Of a DNA stretch of 64,000 nucleotides, positions 40,146 through 50,045 are shown piece by piece (the first letter of the stretch is position 1; the number at the start of each line of letters is the position of its first letter). A program made the position numbers and the translations under genes. Below the pieces are notes generated by a model. It was not told the DNA's origin, searched no databases, and saw only the letters and a program-made list of their open reading frames with translations. Location: positions 1,736,001 to 1,800,000 of the forward strand of contig JAPYXD010000686.1 in assembly GCA_030998225.1 (NCBI GenBank), written 5' to 3'. The DNA is from Diplolepis rosae. Lineage: Eukaryota > Arthropoda > Insecta > Hymenoptera > Diplolepididae.

Positions 40146-40388
40146 GTGATAAATAAGTTAGAAATCATGGGAGTGAAACCCGCTTTGGAAGGGGAGAAAC
40201 ACGTCCATGCAGATGTGGGGGAATCATGCAGTCAATTAAAAATCCCCCAGAAAACCATGGGAGTGAAGCCTGCTTTGGAAGGGGAGAAACACGTCCATGT
40301 AAATGTGGGGGAACCACGCAGCCAATTAAAAATCCCTCAGAAAATAGTTGATCTCGCAGTTCAGAAGTCACAGCTGCTTGTCAAATAA
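40146..40388 (+). pseudogene. Gypsy C leader frame with a repeated 30-residue block
   Basis: 80 codons, of which residues 8-37 (MGVKPALEGEKHVHADVGES then CSQLKIPQKT) recur almost exactly at residues 38-67 (HVHVNVGEPRSQ). Repeat at DNA level: 40167-40256 and 40257-40346, about 90 percent identical. I do not recognise the protein. The leader of a Gypsy element is often non-coding and structured (packaging), so the frame may be chance; the words GGGGGAACCACGCAG are the conserved core. Confidence 0.45.
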
Positions 40389-40780
40389 CATTAAGTCTGA
40401 TGGCAAGGAAATTAATGCCAAATACTTCAATGAGGCACCAGAGGCGATCAAGTTATGAAATTACAACACCAAATTTACTGCTTTATAGATAGTAATTCAA
40501 AGTTTTGCAATTTAAGCATCTAATCGCTTTAGATGTATGAAAATTACATTTTAGAATTTATTCGGGCAAAAGGGCAGGAGGGCAGCGGGAGCGCTGAAAG
40601 GCTCCATGCAAAAGTGGGGGACCGCATGCTTTTGCCGCCATGTTTGTTTCCAGTAATTTACCATTGGGTTTTCACCCCCATGTTAGTAATGGGAAATTCA
40701 GTGAGTAAATGATGAAAGTGACCAAAAAATAAATAATAGGAACAGCAGACATCACGAGTGGGTAAGATAGAGATAGATTA
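40389..40780. other. Gypsy C 5' untranslated region
   Basis: No coding pattern. CATGCAAAAGTGGGGGACCGCATG near 40606 repeats the leader's GTGGGGGA-CGCA word once more, so the 90-bp unit may be present as a third, degenerate copy. Confidence 0.5.
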
Positions 40781-41693
40781 ATGAAATTAAGGTCAGGAAA
40801 AATTAAGAAAAACAAAAATATGTCCAATAAAAATGAAATAAGCGAAAATGAAAAAACAAAAGAGATAGAGTTGGAAAATAAATTGTCGAAGAGTAAATTA
40901 AGGGATGAAGAGAGCGGAAATAGAGAAATAGCGGGAAATAATATAAGAGAGGTAGAATTATGAGAAATAAGAAATAAAGAGGTAGAATTAGGGAAAGATA
41001 GAACAATAGAAATAGAGGTTAGCGAGAGACAGCATGCCAGCAAAACGGGTACAATACCTAAAGCCACAATACGTAGCATAGAGACAATTTCAAGACCACG
41101 TGACAAAGCAAGGACACACTATAGAAACACAACGCAAACACAGAAATAATAAATAGTACCCACAAAGGCATGCTATCTCTTAATACGGAAAATACAGTAG
41201 GTTATTGGCGAATATTAGAGTATAAGAGAATTTAGATTTAGATAAAATAAAATTTCGGGAATTAGAATTAAAGTACTTAGAGAGAGAACGTGAAATAAAA
41301 AGAAGCGAAATTAAAAAACTAGAAAAGGAGAGGCTAGAAATCAAAAACATAATTAAGGAAAAATTGGAAAAGGATAAATTAGAGCTAGAAATATACAAAA
41401 GACCGCAAAGGGAAGAAAAAGATAGAACATTCGAAATAGACTCATTTATAGAAACGAATAACGAATTTTGGAAAGAAGCAGGAATACTAATTGAAAACCA
41501 AGAACCAAAGAACGACAAATCAAAAATCCTAGAATCAACCCTAGAAATAAAATCTTTAAAGGGAAAAATGAAACAAATTTTAAATAATACGCAAAATAAA
41601 ACTTTAGAAACACACAACGCACAGACCATGGTTAGCTTTACAGTAGAAAGCCAAATAAAAGTAAGTAGAAATAGAATAACAACAAGGGACTAA
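40781..41693 (+). pseudogene. Gypsy C Gag N-terminal coiled-coil region, with stops
   Basis: Plus-strand frame MKLRSGKIKKNKNMSNKNEI to a stop at 40961, then broken frames, then 41364-41693: EKDKLELEIYKRPQREEKDR and EIDSFIETNNEFWKEAGILI. Nearly all residues are Lys, Glu, Asn, Leu or Ile, with heptads predicted to coil. This layout (long charged coiled coil before the capsid) is seen in the Gag of Asn/Lys-rich insect Gypsy elements. Several stops and frameshifts make it a pseudogene. Minus-strand open frames here are shadows of the low-complexity composition. Confidence 0.65.
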
Positions 41694-41903
41694 AGGATAG
41701 ATAACAGAAAAATAGAAGAAAGCGAAGAAGACCAAAGTACGTTTAAATTACCAACACCAGCGCCCCGGAAATTAATAAGAAATACGATAATAGCAACCAC
41801 AGAAAATAAACAAAACGAGACGCAAGCCGAAAGATACAATAAACAATGTAGAGAAAATAATAATCTAAGCGATGAAGACATATAAGACGACGAAATACAG
41901 GCA

Positions 41904-42395
41904 ATGCGAACATCGCTCTTTCCATTCGGAATGGTCCAAACACCTTTCCAGATCATGCTAAACTGGCTGGTTAAATTCAGAAACAATATAGACGATAGCC
42001 CAACATATTTTTTAAATAATTCATTAAGATTCAAAAAAGGGTATAGAATCAACAAACAAGATATCCTAGAAAACTTAGATGCCGTCCTAATAGGAGAAGC
42101 TGAAGGTTGTTATCAAGTAAATAAAAGAAATTGGCACAGCATAGAAGAGTTTATACAAGAATTCAAACAATTCTATTTAAATGACAAATACCTAGAAATA
42201 ATTCACAACAAAATAAAATTTTGCAACCAAAAGAAAAACCAAGAAATCCACACTTTCATAACAGAAATGAAACAATTGTTCGAAAAATTAGAACCACTCC
42301 CCAGTCTCGAATGGCAATTAGAAAAAGTTTACGAGAATTTAAGACTCGAATATAAAATTTACATTACAAGAAATCCATTTAAAATTTTTGCATAA
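41904..42395 (+). pseudogene. Gypsy C Gag capsid domain
   Basis: 163 codons open. FQIMLNWLVKFRNNIDDSPT, ILENLDAVLIGEAEGCYQVN, NWHSIEEFIQEFKQFYLNDK then KIKFCNQKKNQEIHTFITEM, FEKLEPLPSLEWQLEKVYEN and LRLEYKIYITR. The pattern W-x-x-F at the beginning, and Y-x-x-x-F followed by LxPxxxxxx-VYENL-PxYK, matches the retrotransposon Gag family. In family members the last segment is LRPEYK; here LRLEYK. Stop at 42395, then continues in another frame. Confidence 0.8.
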
Positions 42396-43198
42396 TTAGA
42401 AATACTAGGACGCAAATGGGAAACAGAAATGGAAAAATCAAGAATGAGAGGTCAACAAATTAAAATATGGGAAAACAATATGAATGACAGATTGTATATA
42501 AGGGAACAAGAAAGAAACCAAGAGCAACAAAACGATCAAAGCCATGAAAAGAGTTATAAAAGATAAAACAATAGTAAATACGAATCACACAACATACAAC
42601 ACAGATCACAATTCCAGTCAAGTAATGCCAACAACGGAACGAGATATTTCTATAACAACCAGAGAAGTCAAAACACATAACCACAAAATCGAGGTATTAA
42701 CGAACTTCAAAATATAGTAAGATTTAACTATAATCAACATCCCAGATATCCAAATCCAAGCAATTGGTTTGGAAAAGAGAAAGCTCAAATACCCAGAAAT
42801 AGCAACAGACAACAGATAGAATGGAACCCCAAATTACCAGAACTAACATACAACCTAAAAAACGAAATCCGAAGAAGAGAACTAGAGGGCATGGAACAGA
42901 ACAAACGAGAAACAGATGGCAATAATAAAAGAGAATTCACCCAACACAGGGAACAAAAAGGAGAAAACAATAACAATACACCACAACAGCCAACAAAATG
43001 TTATAATTACCGGGGCAAAGGACACATGCAACGTGACCGTTGGTACAGTCAGGGAAACGCAAACGGAGGCTATAAGAGGCGAATGGTAGCCCACGAAAAT
43101 ACCAAACCATATCGCGAAAGAAAATCGAAACAGACAACACACCAGACGAAACAAGAATGCACATAATAATAAAATGGGAAAACCCAAAGTATAAAGTA
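42396..43198 (+). pseudogene. Gypsy C Gag C-terminus with mutated zinc knuckle
   Basis: Frames after the capsid: ILGRKWETEMEKSRMRGQQI, then Gln/Asn-rich tails and, at 42891-43166, NKREFTQHREQKGENNNNTP. The knuckle reads CYNYRGKGHMQRDRWYS, where a CCHC knuckle would be C-x2-C-x4-H-x4-C; the second and fourth positions are Tyr and Arg, so two cysteines are lost (each by a single-base change). It ends at the Tc1-like insertion (43199). Confidence 0.75.
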
Positions 43199-43955
43199 AA
43201 GGGTTTCCCAATAGGGGTGATATGATTTTGAATGTCCCTATCGGGCTCATTTGAACTGAAATTTTTGACGTCTGCTGTCAGTTGTCATCAGTAAGGTTTG
43301 CCATTTAATCATGAGTAGTTTCACGCTTCCACAACGTTTGGAAATTGTCCAATTATTTTATCAAAATTCGAGAAGTTTTGTCGGTGTTCAAAGAGCATAT
43401 CGTGCAAAATATGGTCGTCATTCTGCTCCATCCGCGCTCTCAATTCGTCGAATAATCGATAAGTTGGAGAGTGAATTTACTCTATTGGATACTAAGCCTA
43501 AAAATCGTATGCGTACCGCACGTTCTACACAGAATATAGCCGCCGTACAGGCCAGTATCGAGGAAAACCGTGAATTGTCCGTGCCACGCCGATCTCAGGA
43601 ATTGGGCCTGTCCAGGATGACTACCTGGCGTATTTTGCGATTGGATCTTGGCCTGCATCCCTATAAGATGATTCTGGCCCAAGAACTGAAGCCTAATGAC
43701 CATCGTTTGCGTCGGGAGTTCGCGGATTGGGCTCTGGAATCAATTGAAAATGATCCCAATTTTCATCAAAAAATCATCTTTTCTGATGAGGCGCATTTTT
43801 GGCTCAAGTCTCGGGGGACATTTGGCCGATATATTGTTTAAATCATAAATGGAATAGAATATCCAATATAATAAAAAAGATTTCGATCAATTCCGAATGA
43901 ATATTCAGTGTTTTTTTTCAATTTCAAAACATATCACCCTTATTGGGAAACCCTT
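43199..43955 (+). mobile_element. Tc1/mariner-like element, truncated, with TA duplication, inside Gypsy C
   Basis: Ends AAGGGTTTCCCAATAGGGGT and the complement of AAGGGTTTCCCAATAAGGGT, then shared GATATG. TA flanks at 43197-43198 and 43956-43957. 757 bp. It interrupts the Gypsy C reading just before the protease codons for LLVDTGATHSY; the two Gypsy parts rejoin at one TA. Only the N-terminal half of the transposase is inside. Confidence 0.92.
43311..43841 (+). pseudogene. Tc1/mariner-like transposase, N-terminal half only
   Basis: 176 codons, open from ATG. It has the helix-turn-helix region (FTLPQRLEIVQLFYQNSRSF then RAYRAKYGRHSAPSALSIRR), a second DNA-binding block (ELSVPRRSQELGLSRMTTWR), and NFHQKIIFSDEAHFWLKSRG, the first catalytic Asp segment (FSDEAHF). 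After TFGRY the family would run on to the second Asp and Glu; here the frame ends and about 60 bp later the inverted end begins. So the catalytic triad is incomplete. The first half is uninterrupted, and it could still bind its terminal repeats, which would make it a possible competitor of a full transposase. Confidence 0.85.
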
Positions 43956-44239
43956 TATTAGTGGACACAGGTGCAACCCACTCGTATATCAGCAAAGAAT
44001 TCTTCAAACAAATAGAAAAATTAGACTACGAAATCAAAAAACCAAGCAAAGACAAATTAATAGTTGCAAATGGTCAAAAATTAGAGATAACGGGACAAGT
44101 ACTGATTCCGATCGAGGAAGGCCACATTAAAAAGTATTTGTTATTTAGGTTAGTACCCGAACTGAAATCCACAGGAATTTTAGGAACAGAAATGATAAAA
44201 AGACTGGAACTGAAGTTAGATTTCGAAAAGAAAAACTGA
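43956..44239 (+). pseudogene. Gypsy C aspartic protease
   Basis: GNPLLVDTGATHSYISKEFF, KPSKDKLIVANGQKLEITGQ, IPIEEGHIKKYLLFRLVPEL and KSTGILGTEMIKRLELKLDF. The active site LLVDTGATHSYI is intact, as is the flap and the ILGTEMI motif (family ILGxDFL). N-terminal side is cut by the inserted element. It is the best-preserved enzyme in element C. Confidence 0.85.
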
Positions 44240-44842
44240 TGGCGACCAGAAAAACCACAAATAAAGTACAAAATAGAAACAAACCCAAAGGAAAATAAAT
44301 TGAGAGAAAACGAAGAGGAAAAGGGAAGAGAACCAAAGAAAGGAAGCCAAGAAGAGAAAAGAAAGCTCGGAGACAAATCAAAGTTACAGAATCAAGAAGA
44401 AGGAGTAGTAGATAGCATACAAAGAAGAAAAATACTCACCACAACTACAATCAATCATACCCGACCAGAAGCTAACAAAATAAATAAAACGAAAGAATCT
44501 AAGCTACCAGTAAAACAGTGGAATCGGAGCCTACAAGAAAACAAAGAAAGCGAGACTGAAGAACCACCAGTGGAAACAGACCAAACAAAAAACGAAAAAT
44601 ACGAAGGAATAATAGAATTAAATGAGCACCAGGAACAGCAATTAAGAAAAGTAATAGAAAAAAGTGTAAGCAAAACAGGAATACAATTAAAACCCACACA
44701 CATGACAGAACACAAAATATACGTAACAGGACCGCGAACCAATTAAACAAAGATATTACCATGTCTCACGCAATGTAAGAGAGTACATGTACGAAGAAAT
44801 ACATCAAATGTTTTAAGAAGACGTAATTGAACCCTCAGACGT
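44240..44842 (+). pseudogene. Gypsy C protease-RT linker and beginning of RT, truncated
   Basis: Low-complexity charged linker (44300-44660), then QEQQLRKVIEKSVSKTGIQL, HMTEHKIYVTGPRTN and a frameshift to IKQRYYHVSRNVREYMYEEI, HQML, a stop, EDVIEPSD. The latter is the RT start in Gypsy elements (Q..Y.VSP.....EEV..ML..G.IEPS). The element ends here at about 44842, so fingers, palm and the rest are missing. Confidence 0.8.
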
Positions 44843-45107
44843 TGAAATGAATCTTATCAATGATATTCTGAAGCAGAAGGTCCTCTCAAATAAAATATAA
44901 GTTCCTATTTCGGAGTTTGAATGTAGAAAACAATGAATTTCATTAACGACTTAAACTGACGTTTTGATGATATAAAAAGTAAGCTTGCGACACGATTTTA
45001 GGGGCTTAAATGTTCAAATTATTCAATGTGTAAATTTCCTAGTAATATACCAATACTTATAGCTATATTTACTATAAGAAAATCAGAAAACAAAAAAAGA
45101 AGCCAAG
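44843..45107. other. No gene recognised
   Basis: AT-rich, directly after the truncation point of Gypsy C. No motif. Confidence 0.5.
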
Positions 45108-45329
45108 CATAATTCAGCATGGAAGCTGTTAGAGTTTTTATATAAAAACTATTTATTTAGTGAACAAAGAGAGCCTGAAAATGACTTAAAAATACCTGTA
45201 GAAAACGACTCCGAAAAAATTATACTATATAAAAGGACAGGTACATGCGAACGTTGTCATCAAGGAGGTCACAAACCAGTAAATATCTTGAAAAATGAAA
45301 TTATATATATATATATGAATAAAAAAATA
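45108..45329 (+). other. Open frame with a Cys/His segment, unrecognised
   Basis: An open frame without an obvious start: WKLLEFLYKNYLFSEQREPE, then NDLKIPVENDSEKIILYKRT and GTCERCHQGGHKPVN. The CERCHQGGH stretch is like a zinc-binding C-x2-C-x3-H site. It is not in the main track of Gypsy C and I do not recognise a family. Could be a scrap of a transposon protein or chance. Confidence 0.3.
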
Positions 45330-45780
45330 TAATATTGATGAAGCAAAATACAAAAACAAGAAAAAAAAAATATATATATATATATGCGTGTGTGTGTGTG
45401 TGTTGTGTATGTGTGATAAATATCCGAAAATTTAAGCCTCATAATTATATGCGTTTTTTTTTCTTTTCAAATAAATAACGTTAATACATATTGAACATCT
45501 TAATTAACAGAAAAATGAAATTATATGTATACAAATTTACAAAAAAAACAAAATATACATATGCGTGTGAATGCGTGTGTGTGTGTGTAACAGATTACTG
45601 ATATAAACTTTATTAGTGTGTGCGTTTTTCAAAAAATAATAATAATGTTTAATTACATATAATCTATCAATATAATTAGTAAGACTATGCATACAAATTT
45701 ATTATTAAACAAAACAATTACGAAAAAATATATACAAAAATAATGAAATTATGCATGCGTGTGCAATAGAAAATTTTCTT
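45298..45780. repeat. Microsatellite-rich stretch, (AT)n and (TG)n
   Basis: (AT)n at about 45302-45316 and 45370-45384, (GT)n at 45386-45404 and again at about 45567-45587, in otherwise AT-rich sequence. No gene. Confidence 0.85.
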
Positions 45781-46027
45781 GTAGCTCAATATATCGCTGA
45801 GTTCGTAACGTCATAATAAGTTTCAATATATGCAAATCCGAAATATTATTAGGACCAATTGTATGGAAACATTTTTGTGTGTAAACTGATGTATTCACGA
45901 AAACGCAATTATCAACCACGGAAATACCAATGTAAATTACGGAAAAATTTGTAACTTTTTGAATTTAATATCTTCGAAAGTTTGTACACGGTCATTTCAT
46001 CCCCATGTACAAACTTAAGGGGGTAGG

Positions 46028-46884
46028 TGTCACGTCCTGTGACCATCTCTATTACATAAGTAATAATAATACTTTTTATATTGATGAACGAATCCACAAT
46101 TGTAAAATATGCGGAAACATTAGGTGCGTAACGTAAACAAGTTGTAAAGGGAAAGGGAGGAGTGAGAAACCATAAATGAACATAGTAAAGGTATTAGCTA
46201 TTTTTGGAAAAGGAACTCCGTCTTACCGTGTTATGTCAACATACCTCCCAGACCTGTAGGCACAGGTAGAAGTTTAAGCGGGGGGTCTGCCGCTACGGAA
46301 AGAAGGAAAATCGGAGAAACCAAAGAGTAGGAGTACTGCTCTAGATCTTTTTCTTAATATGGCAATTCTAACCACAGGAAGAGACAAGTTCAGCACGTGC
46401 CAAACTATAAGCCAGCATTGACCAAAACAATTCTTAAAACACCCGTGAACGCGTTGTTCGTGACTCATGATAGAGGGGATTTGGCCCCAGATGAGGGCCT
46501 ATAAAACTAGCTGCTAATTGGCAAAAGTCAGTGTCGTCATCAACCATCTCTTGGCACTGACAGTGTGTCTTCTTCAAACTATCAGTCAGTATTCTTCGAC
46601 CCATCTTCAGTATTTTTTCTCCACGTCCCAATTGTTCAATTAGACAACTTTATAATACTCCCCAAGTTTCTTCAAGTATGGGAGCATAACGGTCACGAGT
46701 TTGGATTATCAGTGGTTCCTGAGTGGATTCTATGACGAGTAAGTGCTTATCATTTACCCCAGAAGGAATATTTCTAACTCTCTCTCTCTCTCTTTCTCTC
46801 TCTCACACAAATTTATATTTAAAGGGAGATTTCATTGAATAAAATTAATAATTGCAAAATATTTAAGTGCTTATTTGGTGTTGG
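46028..46884 (+). repeat. LTR 3 (TGTCACGTCC-type start), with promoter and primer site
   Basis: Begins TGTCACGTCCTGTGACCATC. A TATA-like block CCTATAAAACTAGC lies at about 46499, AATAAAATT at about 46838, then TTGGTGTTGGCGTCCCTCAC: a primer-binding-site-like TGGCG word right after. Contains a (CT)n run at about 46779-46806. The start and the order TATA, poly(A) signal, TGGCG match an LTR in plus orientation; the exact 3' end is uncertain. The internal region is missing; the numt starts about 130 bp further on. Confidence 0.65.
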
Positions 46885-47099
46885 CGTCCCTCACCTAGTT
46901 TCGGTTTAGAAATTCTCTGGATTTCTTTATCCTTCTAAACGAGGAAAACAAATTCTATATAATATTAAAGGGTAAGTAACCAAGACTCACATATTTATTA
47001 AATTAAAAATATAAATTTATTATTTTATAATTTATTCATTTATTTAAATAATCTGAATTTTTTATTGCTAAAATTTAAAATTTTTTATTTAAATGAATT
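46885..47099. other. Junction between LTR 3 and mitochondrial insert
   Basis: The first ~100 bp may be the leader of the LTR element; from about 47000 the base composition shifts to the extreme AT of the numt. Confidence 0.45.
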
Positions 47100-47434
47100 A
47101 TGCTTAACATATAAAATTAAAATTTTTTAAATATTTTTTTTATAAATATATTAACTTTAATAGGAATACCTCCATTAACAGAATTTTTTATTAAATTATA
47201 TTCAATTTATTTATTTTCAAACTATAAAATATTCTTCTTAACTTACATAATAATCTTAATTTCTATAATAATTATATATGTTTATATCAAAATAATAATT
47301 CCATTAATAATATTTTTTCACATTAATTTATATAATAATATATTAATTAAATTCAAAATAAATTTTGCAATAAAAATTATATTACTTATTATTATAATTT
47401 ACTTAACATTTATTTATTGAATAATTTACTCATA
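47100..47434 (+). pseudogene. nad2: Numt: 3' end of mitochondrial nad2
   Basis: With the invertebrate mitochondrial code the plus strand reads MLTLMGMPPLTEFFIKLYSI, then YLFSNYKMFFLTYMMILISM and ends FIYWMIYS with TAA at 47432-47434. GMPPLTEFFIK matches the NADH dehydrogenase subunit 2 motif G(L/I)PP(F/L)xGFxxK near its C-terminus; many ATA (Met), and TGA as Trp, occur in-frame. Upstream of 47.1 kb the reading is lost. Nuclear copy of mitochondrial DNA; in the nuclear code the frame is broken. Confidence 0.85.
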
Positions 47435-47437
47435 ATT

Positions 47438-47504
47438 AATGATATGCCTGATTAAAGGATTATTTTCATGTAATAAATTAAGTAAACTAAATTTACTATC
47501 ATTA
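47438..47504 (+). tRNA. trnM: Numt: mitochondrial tRNA, anticodon CAT (trnM-like)
   Basis: A full cloverleaf is drawable: acceptor AATGATA / TATCATT (7 bp), D-arm CCT-GATTAA-AGG, anticodon stem TTATT / AATAA with loop TTCATGT (anticodon CAT), T-arm GTAAA-CTAAA-TTTAC, discriminator A. 67 nt. In this register U33 precedes CAU, which is methionine. Located 3 bp after nad2; trnW (anticodon TCA) is usual there, so either the order is derived or the loop register is misread. It cannot be functional in the nucleus as far as seen. Confidence 0.7.
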
Positions 47505-47519
47505 AATTTATTATTAATT

Positions 47520-47589
47520 ATTATTATGACAGAAAAGTGTATTAATTTTAGAAATTAATTATATATAATTTAAATTCATATTAATAATA
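47520..47589 (+). tRNA. trnL1: Numt: mitochondrial tRNA-Leu(CUN)-like, anticodon TAG
   Basis: Acceptor ATTATTA / TAATAAT, TG at positions 8-9, D-arm starting ACAGAAAAGTG (trnL family GCAGATTAGTG), anticodon stem TTAAT / ATTAA with loop TTTAGAA (anticodon TAG), then a weak T-arm and discriminator A. About 70 nt. TTTAGAA is the trnL(CUN) loop in insects. Confidence 0.7.
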
Positions 47590-47891
47590 ATCATTAAAAG
47601 TAAACAAATTATACTATATATGATTTAAAAAATCATTACTTTAAATTAAGTTATTTAATATATATATGTGTGTGTTCTTGCACTAAAATTTTTGATATTT
47701 TAAGAAATAAATAATATTTATTATATATATAATATTAATTCAACTTAATATATGAAAAAAATAAAATTCTATTATTATATTATGAATCTAAAAGTTTCAA
47801 ATGAACTTATTTTTATTATTTCAAGTTATAATAAACGTTATTATCATAGGTTCTTTTGTTTTTATGCGTACAAGTTTCTTTAATTGACATT
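47590..47891. other. Extremely AT-rich stretch between numt and Gypsy D
   Basis: May contain more mitochondrial sequence (for example around TATGATTTAAAAAATCATTA at 47620) but no gene could be assigned. A (GT) short run at about 47666. Confidence 0.45.
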
Positions 47892-49342
47892 TTAAACAAG
47901 TTTGAATATATAATTACATATTATGATTTTTATTGGTGGGTCAGAAAAAGCTAATTTTATGGCACTTAAAATCTCTTCCCATAGAATATTATAAATTTCA
48001 GGTGTTTTTGCGAGACTAATTGTGCGTAATTTAAGGCTTTTTGCTTTTGAATGGAGTGAATAAATTGATAATTTAATATTCTTTAATGTATCACTTAAAT
48101 TTTCTTTTAATTCAGATTCTATTGGTAATGCTAAATGGTACTGTAATCCTCTACGAAATCCTTGTGCATGACCTACGAAAAGGTTTTTAAATTGGGGTAA
48201 CTCGTTACGTTTTAGTAAAACATTAGAACCATTATCTCGTGGTTCGTTTTTGGTTAAAATAAAATAAGCATAATTGTCCTTACGCATTGTAAGTTGATCT
48301 CGACATTCGATTATATTGCGGTTTGTCGTTAATTTTATGGCCGGCAGGTCCTTTTCAGAGGGGGGTGGTTCTGGTGGAGGTCGATTTTCTAAGTCTTTAG
48401 ATGCTATATTTTCATTGTGTGAATATAAATCATCATTAAAGTTTTCGTGAATTCTTTCTTCAGTATTTTCTGAATGTTGATTCTTATAATGTAGAGAATT
48501 GTCTTCCGTTAAAATATCGGATTCATCAGAAAAAGAATCTAAATCTGTGTTTTCTTTGATCAAAGGATCTTCATTAAATTCACAATCTGAATCAATTACA
48601 TTTACATCTTCTTCAAGATTATTATTTTCTTTTCTTTTCTGTTTCCTTTTCTGAGGTTTGTTCTTATTTTTTATTACAATTTTTGGTGTATCCTTTCTTG
48701 GTCTTCCTCTTTTTCTTCCAGATATAGGCACTGATATAGTTTTATTTTTGATAATTTTTCGTTTTTCTTTTCTTTCAGGAGGTTCGTCGTCGCTATCTTC
48801 GTCTTTTTCTTCATTTGAGTCTGAAAAATCTTTATATGTTGGCTGATTATATATTTTCACACTTTGTTTCCTTGCTTGATTTCCAGTCAATATTGTATTT
48901 ATTTTTGACTCGAGTTTTGCATATTGTTTTTGCTTCAATTTTGATAATATATATGTGATTACCAAATTTTCGGTTTCGTCATCAGAACTTGAAATTTGAT
49001 TGGAGGATTGTTTTTCCTCGAATTTTGAAGAATTTGTGGCTACCGGAGGTTCGGGCTCGCCATCAGAATCGTTAATATATGTGTGTATTAAATAGAAAGG
49101 ATTTGTGTGTTTCGTAGAATTTGTAGATTTTGTACATTTTGTTTTCGTCTTATAACTCTCTTCTTTATCATTTTCTTTGATGAAATATTTTGAATCATTA
49201 TTGTTTTTAGATTCAAAGGTATTTGTTTTATTTTCATTTTCTTGAATATTTTCGACAGGATTTCGAGATAATGCATCAGCATTAACATTCGTTTTTCCTG
49301 CTTTATATAGAACATGGAAATCATATGCGGCTAATTTAAATC
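47892..49342 (-). pseudogene. Gypsy D linker between RNase H and integrase, with AT-hook
   Basis: The minus strand continues from RNase H (VNADALSRNPVENIQENENK, about 49255) through several hundred charged residues in two frames. The 357-codon frame (48965-47892) starts VITYILSKLKQKQYAKLESK. It has GRKRGRPRKDTPK (residues about 83-95), a textbook AT-hook (RGRP core in basic context), then RPPPEPPPSEKDLPAIKLTT, and then CRDQLTMRKDNYAYFILTKN and FRRGLQYHLALPIESELKEN, a segment known from polyproteins of some insect Gypsy elements. In those elements it lies before the integrase; here the frame ends at 47892 and integrase is missing. The AT-hook may help to tether the element to DNA (inference). 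Confidence 0.75.
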
Positions 49343-49343
49343 T

Positions 49344-50045
49344 TCATCTCGTTACTCCAGAACAGGGATCTTTAGAATTTTGGAACCATACTAATGGTTT
49401 ATGGTCGGTTACTAGAGTAAAACGTCTGCCGTAAAGGTAAGGTCGAAAGTAGTGAACTGAGTAAACTATTGCTAGTGCCTCCTTTTCATAAGTATCGAAT
49501 TTTCTTTCGCTGTCACTAAGTGTACGAGAAGTATCAGCTATCGGTTTATCTTGTCCTATTTTTCCTTGAGAAAGTATGCCTCCTATCGCGTATCCGGATG
49601 CGTCTGTAGTTAATATAAAGGGTTTGGAAAAATCGGGTCGTTGCAGTAAAGGTTCTTCGCATAATTTTTGTTTTAATATATCAAAAGCTACTTGTTGTTT
49701 TTCAGTCCAAACAAAAGGTGTATCCTTTTTTAAAAGTTGTGTCAAGGGACTCGCAATTTTAGAGAAATTTTCAATAAATCTTCTGTAATAACCGGCTAAA
49801 CCTAAAAACTGTTTAATATTCTTTTCATTTTTTGGTCTTGGAAATTCTTGTACAGATTTTATTTTTTTAGGGTCGGGTCTAACTCCGTTTTTGTCTATAA
49901 TGCATCCTAAATAAGCTACCTCAGGTCTGATAAATTCACATTTATCAGATTGTAAATGTAAGTTACTTTTTCTAAGTCGATTCATAAGTTCATCGAATTT
50001 TGCTTCATGTTCTTCTAATGTATCTGCATATAGAACAATATCATC
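49344..50045 (-). pseudogene. Gypsy D RT C-terminal part and RNase H
   Basis: 213-codon frame: NRLRKSNLHLQSDKCEFIRP, EVAYLGCIIDKNGVRPDPKK, FLGLAGYYRRFIENFSKIAS (RT thumb/connection), VWTEKQQVAFDILKQKLCEE, then PFILTTDASGYAIGGILSQG (RNase H catalytic Asp in TTDASGYAIG), RTLSDSERKFDTYEKEALAI (Glu), FRPYLYGRRFTLVTDHKPLV (Asp). The usual LxR-ENYSTxEKE is changed to LSDSERKFDTYEKE, still within family variation. A stop at 49344, at the position of W in the RW(x)LxL motif, ends the frame. Upstream are codons for DDIVLYADTLEEHEAKFDEL. Confidence 0.88.

Larger units (their letters stand above)
39736..44842 (+). mobile_element. Ty3/Gypsy LTR-retrotransposon C, plus strand, 3'-truncated
   Basis: 5' LTR 39736-40071, primer site, leader with a 90-bp duplication, gag (40.8-43.2 kb), protease (43.96-44.24 kb), and the first residues of RT (44.75-44.84 kb). 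It breaks off at about 44842, so the rest of RT, RNase H, integrase and 3' LTR are missing. A Tc1-like element at 43199-43955 splits it. Codon use is strongly Lys/Asn/Glu-rich, unlike elements A and B. Confidence 0.85.

Noticed and set aside
40165..40371. Minus-strand frame with repeated RVSPLPK blocks
   Set aside because: It is the antisense of the duplicated 90-bp leader block.
42882..43250. Long hydrophobic open frames on the minus strand across 40.7-44.8 kb (could look like membrane proteins)
   Set aside because: They are antisense shadows of the Lys/Asn/Glu-rich Gypsy C Gag; such codons read as Phe/Leu/Ser on the other strand.
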